DNA of 64,000 nt from UBA7359 sp041689615 (GCA_041689615.1 JBDNFW010000033.1:1-64000), one strand, 5' to 3'. Shown: positions 15,720 through 24,826, counted from the first letter of the stretch. Made by a program: numbers and translations. The notes: generated from the letters alone by a model not told the origin.

Positions 15720-16733
15720 ATGAGCCTAAGTAAACACAATTCAGAAGAAGTACTCATCGATAAGTTTAATCGTGTCGTCGATTATATTCGTATTTCTGTT
15801 ACTGATCGTTGCGACTTTCGCTGCGTATATTGTATGGATGAAGAAATGCAGTTTGTGCCACGCGCTCAATTATTAACACTCGAAGAAATATCAAAGATTG
15901 CTCAAGCTTTTACCGAACTCGGCGTAAAAAAAATTCGTATCACTGGCGGTGAGCCACTGATTCGTCGTAACGTCATTAAGCTATTCGAAGATATCGGCCA
16001 ATTATCTGGACTGGATGAATTGGTTTTAACCACGAATGGCTCACAACTGACCAAGATGTCACAAGCTTTAAAAGATGCCGGTGTAAAACGTATTAATATC
16101 AGTCTCGACTCTCTTGATGCAGAAAAATTTAAACGCATAACGCGTGTTGGCGATCTAAATAATGTTCTTGCAGGTATTGATGCCGCATTAGCCACAGGCT
16201 TTGAAAAAATAAAATTAAATGCGGTTATATTAAAAAACCGCAATCATGATGAAGTGATTGATCTGGTTCGCTATGCCAGTGACCGTGGTATGGACATTAG
16301 TTTTATAGAAGAAATGCCATTGGGCGTTATCGGCGATCATGATCGTGCTGAAGCTTACTATTCCAGCGATGAGATTAAAAAAGACTTAGAACAAGTCTTT
16401 GAACTGGTTCCAACAACAGAAACAACTAGTGGTCCTTCAAAATATTATAAAGTGACTCAAACAGGAACCCGTGTTGGTTTTATATCGCCACACAGTCATA
16501 ATTTTTGTGATGATTGCAATCGTGTGCGTTTAACTTGTGAAGGACGCTTATTATTATGTTTAGGTCAGGAACATTCTGTTGATCTTCGTAAGACACTTCG
16601 CGCTTATCCTGAAAGCAATGAAAAATTAAAACAAGCTATTAGAGATTCCATGTTAATCAAACCGAAAGGACATGAATTCGACTTAGCAGCAAAACCAATC
16701 ATATTCCGACATATGAATGTAACAGGGGGATAG
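15720..16733 (+). CDS. moaA: GTP 3',8-cyclase MoaA
   Basis: Radical SAM enzyme of 337 residues that starts molybdopterin synthesis from GTP, together with MoaC. The N-terminal cluster motif is Cys31-x3-Cys35-x2-Cys38 (CDFRCVYC). The second [4Fe-4S] cluster motif is near the C-terminus (NFCDDCNRVRLTCEGRLLLC), and the protein ends with the functional diglycine (MNVTGG). It opens the run moaA-fdhD-mobA-mobB-moeA; fdhD starts 3 bp after its stop. Confidence 0.97.
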   Translation: MSLSKHNSEEVLIDKFNRVVDYIRISVTDRCDFRCVYCMDEEMQFVPRAQLLTLEEISKIAQAFTELGVKKIRITGGEPLIRRNVIKLFEDIGQLSGLDELVLTTNGSQLTKMSQALKDAGVKRINISLDSLDAEKFKRITRVGDLNNVLAGIDAALATGFEKIKLNAVILKNRNHDEVIDLVRYASDRGMDISFIEEMPLGVIGDHDRAEAYYSSDEIKKDLEQVFELVPTTETTSGPSKYYKVTQTGTRVGFISPHSHNFCDDCNRVRLTCEGRLLLCLGQEHSVDLRKTLRAYPESNEKLKQAIRDSMLIKPKGHEFDLAAKPIIFRHMNVTGG

Positions 16734-16735
16734 AC

Positions 16736-17593
16736 ATGTCTAGCACCTATCGACCGGAGATGACTGATGCCGGACTTCCCGCAACCTGCCCCGTTCTAGC
16801 TACTGATGAATATCAGAACACGCGTGAATTGCATATTGCTGAAGAACGTCCGCTTACTATTTATATTGATAGTTATGAAATCGTAACGTTAATGACACTC
16901 GGCACGCAACCTGAGATGTTGGCTCTGGGATATATAAAAAATCAGGGTTTAGTGAGCGATCTAAAAGAAATTAAATCCGTACAAGTTGATTGGGATGTTA
17001 ATGCTGTTGCGATAACCAGTTTTAGTGAACGTGATGATTGGGCAGATAGATTGGGACCACGGATTGTTACTACAGGTTGTGGTCAAGGCACCGTATTCGG
17101 CGACATCATGCAAAATCTGGATGAGCTTGATATACAAGGCATCAATCTTAAACAGTCCGACTTATATACTTTATTAAAAAACCTGAGCATTCATAATGAT
17201 GTTTATAAAAATGCCGGTGCTGTACATGGTTGTGCTTTATGCCATGGCACAGAATCAGTAATCTTTATAGAGGATGTCGGCAGACATAATGCCGTTGATG
17301 CTATTGCCGGCAAGATGTGGTTAGAAGAAGTTTCAGGACATGACAAAATATTTTATACTACTGGTCGCTTAACCTCAGAGATGGTGATTAAAGTCGCGCA
17401 GATGAAAATACCTGTACTCTTGTCACGTTCAGGCATTACACAAATGGGACTGAATCTGGCGCGTGATTTAAATATCACTTTATTATCCAGAGCGAAGAGT
17501 AAACATTTTCTAATATACAATGGCAAAGAGAACATTACGTTTGATGTCGAGCTTCCGCCGAAACGCGAAGTGGCTAACGTCAAACAAGATTAA
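16736..17593 (+). CDS. fdhD: FdhD, sulfur carrier for formate dehydrogenase maturation
   Basis: 285 residues. FdhD takes sulfur from IscS and adds it to the Mo/W-bis-PGD cofactor before insertion into formate dehydrogenase. Characteristic blocks are TTGCGQGT, AGAVHGCALCHG with the CxxC loop cysteines, EDVGRHNAVDAI, TTGRLTSEMVIKVAQMKIPVLLSRSG and the LSRA stretch at the end. No formate dehydrogenase gene is in the window, so the client enzyme must be elsewhere. Confidence 0.95.
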   Translation: MSSTYRPEMTDAGLPATCPVLATDEYQNTRELHIAEERPLTIYIDSYEIVTLMTLGTQPEMLALGYIKNQGLVSDLKEIKSVQVDWDVNAVAITSFSERDDWADRLGPRIVTTGCGQGTVFGDIMQNLDELDIQGINLKQSDLYTLLKNLSIHNDVYKNAGAVHGCALCHGTESVIFIEDVGRHNAVDAIAGKMWLEEVSGHDKIFYTTGRLTSEMVIKVAQMKIPVLLSRSGITQMGLNLARDLNITLLSRAKSKHFLIYNGKENITFDVELPPKREVANVKQD

Positions 17594-17622
17594 GTACACG
17601 TTTTCATATTAAGTTTAAACAA

Positions 17623-18219
17623 ATGCAAAAGATTTCAAAGAATGATGTCACTGGTGTTGTATTGGCTGGCGGACAAGCACGTCGTATGGAAGGCCAGGAT
17701 AAAGGTTTGGTTTTATTAAACAACAAACCGATGATCGAATACGTTATAGAAGCGTTAAAACCTCAAGTCGGTAGTTTATTAATCAATGCCAACCGCAATC
17801 ACGATAAATATTCAGAATATGGTTTTGATATCGTCTCTGATGAATTAAGTGGCTATCACGGCCCGCTTGCAGGAATGGCTAGCTCGCTGAATAAAATAAA
17901 TACACCGTATATGTTAACAGCACCTTGTGACTCACCTTTTATTCCTGATGATCTGGCACAACGATTGATGACTTCATTAGAAACAGAAAATGCCGATATC
18001 AGCGTTGCACATAATGGTGAACGTATGCAGCCGGTGTTTTGTTTAATGAAGAAAGAATTAATGTCATCAATGAATAATTTTCTAAGTCAGGGTGAAAGAA
18101 AAATTGATAAATGGTTTAATCAACATGCTTTAGCTATCGCTGATTTTTCAGATATTCCAAAAACATTTGATAATTTAAATACCATTGAAGATATAAAATC
18201 TGTCGAAAGCACTTTATGA
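17623..18219 (+). CDS. mobA: Molybdenum cofactor guanylyltransferase MobA
   Basis: 198 residues with the nucleotidyltransferase N-terminus GVVLAGGQARRMEGQDKGLV and the DELSGYHGPLAGMASSL and TAPCDSPFIP blocks typical of MobA, which transfers GMP to Mo-molybdopterin to give MGD. It implies that this organism makes the bis-MGD cofactor for DMSO-reductase-type enzymes. It overlaps mobB by 4 bp (ATGA). Confidence 0.95.
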   Translation: MQKISKNDVTGVVLAGGQARRMEGQDKGLVLLNNKPMIEYVIEALKPQVGSLLINANRNHDKYSEYGFDIVSDELSGYHGPLAGMASSLNKINTPYMLTAPCDSPFIPDDLAQRLMTSLETENADISVAHNGERMQPVFCLMKKELMSSMNNFLSQGERKIDKWFNQHALAIADFSDIPKTFDNLNTIEDIKSVESTL

Positions 18220-18743
18220 CAACCATAAAAACAACTATTCCTATTATTGGTTTTGCCGCCTACAGTGGCACAGGTAAAACCACTCTGCTAATCAATATTA
18301 TTCCTTTACTCAAAAAACGTGGCCTTGAAGTGGGCGTAATTAAGCATGCGCATCATACTTTCGAAATTGATCAGCCTGGAAAAGACAGTTATGAAATAAG
18401 AAAAGCCGGGGCTAGCCAAATGTTAATTGGCTCAAAACAACGTTGGGCGTTAATGGTCGAACAAGATGAAGAAGATCCACAGGTTCGTCTAGAAGAATAT
18501 ATTTCACATCTTGATCAAGATAAACTGGATATAATCCTGGTAGAAGGTTTTAAGCCGGAAGCGATTCCTAAAATTGAATTACATCGCCCTAGTCTCGGCA
18601 ATCCCTTAATCTCGAGTTCGGATGAAAGTGTAATTGCTATAGCGACTGACGCACCATTAGCTGAGAAGACCGAATTAACTATTCTGGATCTAAATGACTA
18701 TGGAATGATTGTTGAATATATAATTGATAATATTTGCACATAA
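18216..18743 (+). CDS. mobB: MobB, GTP-binding molybdopterin-guanine dinucleotide adaptor
   Basis: 175 residues with a P-loop near the start (GFAAYSGTGKTTLL), then KHAHHTFEIDQPGKDSYEIRKAGA and LDIILVEGFKPEAIPKIE, all typical of MobB. It is a GTPase that assists MobA but is not essential in E. coli. Start chosen at the ATG overlapping mobA. Confidence 0.94.
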   Translation: MTTIKTTIPIIGFAAYSGTGKTTLLINIIPLLKKRGLEVGVIKHAHHTFEIDQPGKDSYEIRKAGASQMLIGSKQRWALMVEQDEEDPQVRLEEYISHLDQDKLDIILVEGFKPEAIPKIELHRPSLGNPLISSSDESVIAIATDAPLAEKTELTILDLNDYGMIVEYIIDNICT

Positions 18744-18763
18744 TAATAACGAGAAAATAAAGC

Positions 18764-20032
18764 ATGGTTGAAAATAAAATAAATAAAGATCCAAGTTGCA
18801 TGGATGATTATGATCCAAACTCAATCACCCCTGACAAAGCACTTGAGAATATCTTTAACGCTATTACGCCCATAAAAGAAACAGAAAGTGTTCCTGTAAG
18901 AAAAGCATTAGGTCGCGTTTTAGCCAACGACATTAAATCCGAAATCAATGTGCCTACCGGCAGAAACTCAGCAATGGATGGCTATGCGATTAAAGGATCT
19001 GAAATACCTAATAACGAAATTAAAAAACTGACTCTGATCGGAACTTGCCTTGCTGGCAAACCCTTTCGAGATACAGTGAACGCAGGTGAATGCGTACGTA
19101 TCATGACTGGCGCAATTATGCCGGACGGAACAGATACCGTCGTTATACAAGAACAAGCTGTCGTTGTAGGTGACTTTATCAACATAGGTAATGATACAAA
19201 ACCCGGAGACAATGTAAGACAAGCAGGAGAAGATTTAGCAATTGGTGATCTGGTACTTGAAAAAGGCATGCGACTCACCCCTGCCGATATTGGTTTATTA
19301 GCATCATTGGGTTATGCCGAAGTTTCTGTATTTAAAAATATCAAAGTCGCTTTTTTCTCAACTGGTGATGAATTACGTTCAGTAGGAGAAGAACTCGAAG
19401 ACGGTGCTATCTACGACAGCAATCGTTATACCTTATACGGCATGTTAGCTCGCTTAGGTGTTGAGATTATCGATATGGGTGTCGTTAGAGATGACAAGGA
19501 ATTATTAGAACGTGCTTTTATCGAAGCCGCTGAAGAAGCAGATGTATTAGTGACATCCGGCGGCGTATCCGTTGGTGACGCTGATTACATTAAAGAAATA
19601 TTAGAAAAACAGGGAACCGTCGATTTCTGGAAAGTCGCCATGAAGCCCGGCCGCCCTCTTACCTTTGGCAATCTTGATTCAACCTATTTCTTTGGTCTTC
19701 CCGGCAATCCAGTATCGGTCATGGTGACCTTTTATCAATTCGTACAACCCGCATTAAAAAAACTCATGGGCGAAACGGTTTGTTCACCAATCATGATGAA
19801 AATACCTTGTGTTTCAAAACTCAAGAAACGCCCCGGTCGTGTTGAATATCAACGTGGCGTATTAGAACGTGATGAAAGCGGAAGAATGATTGTGCGTAAA
19901 ACCGGCAAACAAGGCTCAGGAATATTACGCTCAATGGCTGATGCAAATTGTTTTATAGTTTTACCATTAGAAAGCGAAGGCGTAACTCCTGATGAACTGG
20001 TTGACGTGCAATTATTTCATGGGATTGTTTAA
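18764..20032 (+). CDS. moeA: Molybdopterin molybdenumtransferase MoeA
   Basis: 422 residues with MoeA domains in order: the N-terminal part (ALGRVLANDIKSEINVPTGRNSAMDGYAI), the linking beta domain (IMTGAIMPDGTDTVVIQE), the MoaB/MogA-like fold (FFSTGDEL, YDSNRYTL, TSGGVSVGDADY, PGRPLTFG, GLPGNPVSVMVTF) and the C-terminal barrel. It inserts molybdate or tungstate into adenylylated molybdopterin. An N-terminal extension of about 20 residues precedes the usual start. It closes the five-gene cofactor run. Confidence 0.95.
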   Translation: MVENKINKDPSCMDDYDPNSITPDKALENIFNAITPIKETESVPVRKALGRVLANDIKSEINVPTGRNSAMDGYAIKGSEIPNNEIKKLTLIGTCLAGKPFRDTVNAGECVRIMTGAIMPDGTDTVVIQEQAVVVGDFINIGNDTKPGDNVRQAGEDLAIGDLVLEKGMRLTPADIGLLASLGYAEVSVFKNIKVAFFSTGDELRSVGEELEDGAIYDSNRYTLYGMLARLGVEIIDMGVVRDDKELLERAFIEAAEEADVLVTSGGVSVGDADYIKEILEKQGTVDFWKVAMKPGRPLTFGNLDSTYFFGLPGNPVSVMVTFYQFVQPALKKLMGETVCSPIMMKIPCVSKLKKRPGRVEYQRGVLERDESGRMIVRKTGKQGSGILRSMADANCFIVLPLESEGVTPDELVDVQLFHGIV

Positions 20033-20057
20033 ATTATAGATATAACTAAGTACCTTT

Positions 20058-20072
20058 ATCTGTAATACAGAT
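20058..20072. other. Perfect dyad after moeA
   Basis: ATCTGT-AAT-ACAGAT, a perfect 6-bp inverted repeat 25 bp after moeA, followed by a short run of T. It may be a weak terminator or a protein-binding site. Nothing else is evident in the 194-bp spacer before parA except AT-rich sequence. Confidence 0.35.
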
Positions 20073-20226
20073 GTAATTTTCAGGAAATCACCTAGCTTTC
20101 TCCTCAAAACCGAGAACTACTTCATGTAATTCACTAAAAAACATTAAATATCCCTTGAAAAACAATGATTTTGGGTCGAAACTTAATATTATTATTAATA
20201 ATGATTAGTTTCATTTTGAAGGGCTT

Positions 20227-20973
20227 ATGCAAGTTATTAGTAAATCCGGCTATAGCGTCAAACGTATTACGATACTGAACTCCAAAGGTGGAAGCGGCAA
20301 ATCCATATTGGCGACCAATATCGCCAGTATTTTTGCTGCCAATAATTTACGTACCACCCTGATAGACTATGATCCTCAAGGTACGGCTATTCGTTGGTTG
20401 AAACAAAGACCTGAGTCATTTCCTGCTATTCATGGCATCAACGCAACACAACAAACTCCTGGTATGACTCGAAGCTTTCAAATGCGCGTCCCTGCCGGTA
20501 CTGATCGAATGGTTATTGATACACCTGCCGGTGTTCACGGATTGGAACTGAATGATTTTATTATCAACAGCGATTATATCTTAATACCTGTTATACCTTC
20601 AGATGCTGACATTCATGCAACCACACAACTTATCGCTAATTTATTACTTAATGTAAAAATCAGATCACTTGATGTGAAAGTTGCCGTTATTGCAAATCGC
20701 GTAAAAAAGAATACAAAAATTTTAAATCAACTGGATAGGTTTTTGCAGCAAGTCGATTTTCCTTTTATCGGCAAGTTAAGAGACACGCAAAACTATGTTA
20801 GTGCCGCCAAACAGGGTATTGGTATTCACGAAATATACCCCCCTTCTCTGGTTAAGCAAGATGTTCATGATTGGGATGGCATTCTGAGATTTGTAGAAGA
20901 TGGTGAAGCACTTTATGACCATAAAGAATTGCCACAACCTTTACTGGATGAACACAGACAAATTAACTCTTAA
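20227..20973 (+). CDS. ParA/MinD-family ATPase
   Basis: 248 residues with a deviant Walker A (LNSKGGSGKSILATNIAS, both signature lysines present) and Walker A' (VIDTPAG). This is the ParA/Soj class that positions DNA or protein complexes. There is no ParB neighbour and no plasmid gene nearby, so an orphan chromosomal ParA is likely. It sits between moeA and the converging lhgO gene, with which its end overlaps by 11 bp. Confidence 0.88.
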   Translation: MQVISKSGYSVKRITILNSKGGSGKSILATNIASIFAANNLRTTLIDYDPQGTAIRWLKQRPESFPAIHGINATQQTPGMTRSFQMRVPAGTDRMVIDTPAGVHGLELNDFIINSDYILIPVIPSDADIHATTQLIANLLLNVKIRSLDVKVAVIANRVKKNTKILNQLDRFLQQVDFPFIGKLRDTQNYVSAAKQGIGIHEIYPPSLVKQDVHDWDGILRFVEDGEALYDHKELPQPLLDEHRQINS

Positions 20974-22174
20974 GTTTTTCTTTAATTTCTGAAACTAGTA
21001 ATTCACTAAAAGGAATGGCACAGGTAAATGCTGGAGAAACGGCATTTAGTACATGAAATGATTTGTCATTACCTTCAAACTTAAAATCCATTTCCAGTTC
21101 TTTAGTCTTAATATTTATTAATTGCGCGCGGATACCGGGCTTACCCCATTGTTTAAAATCATCCTGTTTAATTTCCCTTAATAAAGTACCAGCAAGTTGC
21201 ACTAATTTCCTTTTAGAGTATTTCATCATCTCGTTGACAGCCAGTTTTCTAAAGCCAAAGTTATCTGTCAGAAATAAACTGGCATCTAGTCCAACAATAT
21301 CGATTAATTCTTTTAAATTAAATTGCTCCCATCCAGCATAGTTCTCGCGCCAGAATGCAGGAATAGCGGTTGGCCCAATCTTGGTTTTATTTTCTGCTGT
21401 AACAGTAAAATGTACTCCAAGAAAAGGATTCCGCAGGTCGGGCACGGGATATACATTGGTCTTTAATTTTAAACCATCTTCTTTAGCGTAAAGATACAAG
21501 CCTTTGAACGGCAGTATTTTGTAATCCTTTGAAAAACCATAGTCACGTGCGATCTTGTCTGCATACAACCCCGCGGCATTAATGACATAACCCGGCGTAA
21601 ATTCACCTTTGCTAGTGATTACTTTATTATTTGATTTTTTAATATATGCAGTGTCATTTAGTAGTGTTATTCCAGCATCGATAATTTTCTGCTGCACAGA
21701 ATTAACAACTTCTATCGGATTAACAGTTGCTGTTGTCGGCGACCAAAGTGCACGATCCAGAGTATAGACATTCGGCTCAATTGCTATCGCCTCTTCTGCC
21801 GTGATCATTTTTAATTCAACACCATTAACTTGTCCGCGTTTATATAATTCATCTAGTCCTTTTAATTCCTCTTCATTGCGAGCAATAACCAGTTTTCCAC
21901 ATTGGTTTAGTGTCAAATCATTTTCTTCGCAGTATTTCCTCCATGCAAAGTTTCCATCACGACAGAGTTTTGCTTTTAATGAATCGGCTGTGTAATAAAA
22001 CCCGGCATGAAGTACGCCACTGTTTCGGCCACTGGCATGAGCTCCGGGATGAGCTTCTTTTTCAACGATAGTGATGTTTGAATCAATGAATTGTTTTTTT
22101 AATTCAAGTGCAATTGTAAGACCGACGATGCCGGCCCCGATGATTAAAAAATCAGGGTTTTTATTTAAAGACAT
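20963..22174 (-). CDS. lhgO: L-2-hydroxyglutarate oxidase-like FAD enzyme
   Basis: 403 residues of the DAO fold. The FAD-binding Rossmann motif is DFLIIGAGIVGLTIALELKKQ, followed by GAHASGRNSGVLHAGFYY, the LhgO signature. IGPTAIPAFWRENYAG and the C-terminal KPGIRAQL also fit. LhgO oxidises L-2-hydroxyglutarate to 2-oxoglutarate and passes electrons to the membrane quinone pool. It is encoded next to moaE but has no known link to the cofactor pathway. Confidence 0.88.
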   Translation of the reverse strand: MSLNKNPDFLIIGAGIVGLTIALELKKQFIDSNITIVEKEAHPGAHASGRNSGVLHAGFYYTADSLKAKLCRDGNFAWRKYCEENDLTLNQCGKLVIARNEEELKGLDELYKRGQVNGVELKMITAEEAIAIEPNVYTLDRALWSPTTATVNPIEVVNSVQQKIIDAGITLLNDTAYIKKSNNKVITSKGEFTPGYVINAAGLYADKIARDYGFSKDYKILPFKGLYLYAKEDGLKLKTNVYPVPDLRNPFLGVHFTVTAENKTKIGPTAIPAFWRENYAGWEQFNLKELIDIVGLDASLFLTDNFGFRKLAVNEMMKYSKRKLVQLAGTLLREIKQDDFKQWGKPGIRAQLINIKTKELEMDFKFEGNDKSFHVLNAVSPAFTCAIPFSELLVSEIKEKLKS

Positions 22175-22187
22175 AAAAAAATGTTAA

Positions 22188-22625
22188 TTAATATCCGACA
22201 GTGTTTTTATCAACCCAATGCGAGCCTTTTGTCGTCTGTTCTTTTTTCCAGAATGGCGCACTGGATTTGAGTTGTTCCATTATCATACGACAACTTTCAA
22301 AGGCTTCTTTTCGATGTGCAGACCAGGTTGCAACTAAAACTATATCTTCACCAATCTTCACTTTGCCAATTCGATGTAGAATTAATACATCCAGTAATTT
22401 CCACTTTTCGGTTGCTTCTTTGGCTATGGCGTTGAGATGTTTTTCTGTCATTCCAGGATAATGTTCCAACGTCATATGCGTTACTTTTTTATCTTCATTA
22501 AAATCCCGCATAGATCCAACAAAGCTCGCCGTCGCACCGTATTTACCTTCAGCCTTCATACTATTCAGATAAAGCTGAATTTCCGTATAAGCGTCAAAGT
22601 GTTCTTTTCTAATTTCAATTAGCAT
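22188..22625 (-). CDS. moaE: Molybdopterin synthase catalytic subunit MoaE
   Basis: 145 residues with MoaE signatures: GATASFVGSMRDFNEDKKVTHMTLEHYPGMTEK, HRIGKVKIGEDIVLVATWSAHRKEAFESC and FWKKE, which contains the catalytic Lys. It uses MoaD thiocarboxylate to convert cyclic pyranopterin monophosphate to molybdopterin. It follows moaD by 2 bp on the minus strand. Confidence 0.96.
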   Translation of the reverse strand: MLIEIRKEHFDAYTEIQLYLNSMKAEGKYGATASFVGSMRDFNEDKKVTHMTLEHYPGMTEKHLNAIAKEATEKWKLLDVLILHRIGKVKIGEDIVLVATWSAHRKEAFESCRMIMEQLKSSAPFWKKEQTTKGSHWVDKNTVGY

Positions 22626-22627
22626 TG

Positions 22628-22873
22628 TTAGCCACCTGTTACTGGCGGGAAGAATGCGACTTCATCCCCCGCTTTGAGTTGATATTCCGATTTTACATAT
22701 TCCATGTTGACCGACATCATGACGTTATCAAATTCAATATTCTTGCTCGCAAGAATCGACTGCCACAATTTACTGACTGGCGTGTTTTCCTCAATATCAA
22801 TCACTGAACTGGCTTCGCCCATTAATTCACGTAAACTGGCAAAATATTTAACAGATACCTGCATGTGTTTCAC
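22628..22873 (-). CDS. moaD: Molybdopterin synthase sulfur carrier MoaD
   Basis: 81-residue ubiquitin-like protein (VKYFASLRELMGEASSVIDIEE...QLKAGDEVAFFPPVTGG). It ends with the C-terminal Gly-Gly that is adenylylated and thiocarboxylated. It forms the heterotetrameric synthase with MoaE, encoded directly after it. The start codon lies 13 bp from the left terminal repeat of the palindromic element at 22887, so its promoter must lie inside or beyond that element. Confidence 0.93.
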   Translation of the reverse strand: MKHMQVSVKYFASLRELMGEASSVIDIEENTPVSKLWQSILASKNIEFDNVMMSVNMEYVKSEYQLKAGDEVAFFPPVTGG

Positions 22874-22886
22874 TAAAACCTGTATT

Positions 22887-23175
22887 AACCTAGAAATGGT
22901 AGTTGAACGTACTTGAGTATGCGTTTTTCAGGCTTAGTTGCGCCGACTAAAAAGCCGCGCATAGTTATGTACAGGACGTACAGTATGCTGGTTTTGCAGG
23001 AGCAAAAACCAGCGATTCTAAGCAAGGCTTTTGCCGTCAAGCAAATGAGTCTGAAAAACGTATAATCAAATACGTAGGCGCAATCACCTAGTGGATAAGA
23101 TGATAGAATATGATAAATTATTCGTTTGCAATACATGTTTTCGATTTTGTGCCGGTCAACTATTGTTTCTAGGTT
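22887..23175. mobile_element. MITE-like palindromic element, copy 1
   Basis: A 289-bp gene-free element bounded by inverted repeats. The left end is AACCTAGAAATGGTAGTTGA, and the right end read on the minus strand is AACCTAGAAACAATAGTTGA (17 of 20 identical). Inside, an outer stem pairs around GTTTTTCAGGCT (22922) with its complement near 23049. Two tight hairpins lie at the centre: TGTAC-AGGAC-GTACA (22968-22982) and GCTGGTTTTGC-AGGA-GCAAAAACCAGC (22987-23013). A second copy lies at 26528-26837. The open frame on the minus strand (83 codons) is also present in copy 2 but follows the palindrome, so I do not call it a gene. Confidence 0.8.
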
Positions 23176-23216
23176 TCAAGTAATATTAAGAATTATATCA
23201 AAGAGATGAGTGTCGT

Positions 23217-23696
23217 ATGTCTAAATTAACGCATTTTAACGAAGAAGGCGCGGTCCATATGGTCAATATCGGCGATAAGTCGATAACACATCGTATTGCC
23301 ATAGCCAGCGGTTCCATCAGTATGAAAGCTGAAACTTTGTCGTTAATTAGAGAAGGCGGTCATAAAAAAGGTGATGTCCTCGGTATCGCACGTACTGCGG
23401 GTATTATGGGCGCAAAGAAAACTTCCGAACTTGTTCCCCTTTGCCATCCAATTTCACTGACGCACATCAATATTGATTTAAAGATTGATGAAGGTAATTC
23501 ATCTGTCTATTGCGAATGCCGCGCAGAAACTGATGGAAAAACAGGCGTAGAAATGGAAGCGCTAACCGCCGTACAAATTGCACTATTAACCATCTACGAC
23601 ATGTGTAAAGCTGTTGATCGAGGAATGGTTATTTCCAATATTCAATTACTGGAAAAATCTGGCGGCAAGTCAGGCACATGGAAACGCAATAAATAA
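23217..23696 (+). CDS. moaC: Cyclic pyranopterin monophosphate synthase MoaC
   Basis: 159 residues, full length, with the MoaC signatures LVPLCHPISLTHINIDL and TDGKTGVEMEALTAVQIALLTIYDMCKAVD. MoaC turns the MoaA product into cPMP. It is transcribed opposite to moaD-moaE, with the palindromic element filling the divergent spacer. An insertion sequence begins 14 bp after its stop. Confidence 0.97.
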   Translation: MSKLTHFNEEGAVHMVNIGDKSITHRIAIASGSISMKAETLSLIREGGHKKGDVLGIARTAGIMGAKKTSELVPLCHPISLTHINIDLKIDEGNSSVYCECRAETDGKTGVEMEALTAVQIALLTIYDMCKAVDRGMVISNIQLLEKSGGKSGTWKRNK

Positions 23697-23710
23697 GTAG
23701 TTTTTTAATT

Positions 23711-24431
23711 AGGGGCTGTCCCAGATAACTATCCCATTATCTCTTTAACCTATTGTTTCAACTGATATAACTGTGCATGTGGTTTTGGGTTATTAAACCG
23801 CCATTGACACTCTTTCAAAAAGAGATGAAAGTGTGCTCTTGGAATACCGTTAAATTTACGCATATGACGTTTCGCCTGATTCCAAAAATTCTCTATTCCA
23901 TTAATATGATTCTTCTCATCTGCAAACAACTTGGAATGATTAATTCGGTAGTGTTTAACACTCTGAAACATCTAACACATTATAGCCACGCCAACAGTCA
24001 GAATAAACGATGCTGTCCGGTATTACTTTTTCTTTAATAATAGGCATCAATGTTTGACTCTTAGCATCAGGAATAATTTTTGTATCAACCTTGCCTCCCC
24101 GCTTTAAAAGGCCAAATACAGGGACTTTACCTGCTGCACCCCGACCACGTTTACCTTTTCGTTTACCTCCAAAATAGGATCCATCAACTTCTATTTCACC
24201 AAAGAAAACTTCATCGGAACTTTCTTCTAACTTAAACGTCATTATTTCTCGTAGTCGATGATAATAATAGGCTGCTGTCTTTCGATTAACACTGAGCAAA
24301 TCAGTTGCACATTGTGCCATTGTTCCGGCAACGAAAGGTTCGATGAGTCTGTGTTGCCTAGTCGTACTTAACCTGCTCTTTCTCATGCTCTCCTCGATAG
24401 TACAATTTATGTATTATCTGGGACAGCCCCT
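23711..24431. mobile_element. IS1595-family (IS1016-like) insertion sequence
   Basis: A 721-bp element bounded by perfect 18-bp inverted repeats: AGGGGCTGTCCCAGATAA at 23711-23728 and its complement at 24414-24431. Size and transposase type fit the IS1016 group of IS1595. The flanks (TTTTAATT on the left, AGATCTTT on the right) do not form the 8-bp duplication expected for this family. The right flank is a cut-off RND gene, so the element probably took part in a deletion or recombination after insertion. Confidence 0.9.
23750..24386 (-). pseudogene. IS1595-type transposase, frameshifted
   Basis: The first 143 codons (24386 to 23955) carry the ISXO2-like DDE domain (FFGEIEVDGSYFGGKRKGKRGRGA...VFGLLKRGGKVDTKIIPDAKSQTL...IVYSDCWRGYNVLDVSE). 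The reading frame then shifts and continues from 23971 to 23750 (VKHYRINHSKLFADEKNHINGIENFWNQAKRHMRKFNG...FHLFLKECQWRFNN), including the last conserved Asn/Glu block. A normal transposase would join the two frames around 23957-23970. The shift looks like a single indel, so the copy is probably inactive. Confidence 0.88.
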
Positions 24432-24799
24432 AGATCTTTTACTAACGAGTCTTCTCTATCTTCACTGACATAGAAACGAACCGTAACAACAGCATTATCA
24501 TTGTTGGAGACTGAATAAACATGTTCGACACCATCTATTTGTGTCAACAGTTTTTCCAGAGGTGTGACGACTTGTCGTTCTACCTGATTTGCAGTCAATC
24601 CCGGCGCGGAGATAAATACATCTGCCATCGGTACGACAATCTGAGGTTCTTCTTCGCGTGGGGTATAATAGAGCGACAATAATCCAGAGATTAATGCAAC
24701 AAGAACAAGTAAGACTGGAATTTGTCCTTCAAGAACTTTACTAAGAATTCGATAGAAACCGCTATTTTTATCCGCGTGAGATATTAATATGCTCGTTAA
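24432..24799 (-). pseudogene. RND efflux transporter, N-terminal remnant
   Basis: An open frame from 24799 encodes NSGFYRILSKVLEGQIPVLLVLVALISGLLSLYYTPREEEPQIVVPMADVFISAPGLTANQVERQV and onward to DREDSLVKD. This is the first transmembrane helix and start of the porter domain of a hydrophobe/amphiphile RND pump. It runs straight into the IS end and lacks roughly 90% of a normal pump. No ATG is found in frame at the expected start (an ATA stands near 24790), so the start may also be lost. Confidence 0.85.
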
Positions 24800-24826
24800 T
24801 TAAATAAAAATGATTTGGATCAAATA

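Noticed and set aside
22885..23136. Open frame of 83 codons on the minus strand, with a similar 90-codon frame at 26526-26798
   Set aside because: The two translations look alike only because both lie in copies of the same palindromic element; the conserved part coincides with stems and hairpins, and no start or family supports a gene.
24407..24679. A 90-residue RND protein as a complete small gene
   Set aside because: Its start is a TTG inside a longer frame and its last residues come from the insertion sequence; it is the cut-off beginning of a pump.
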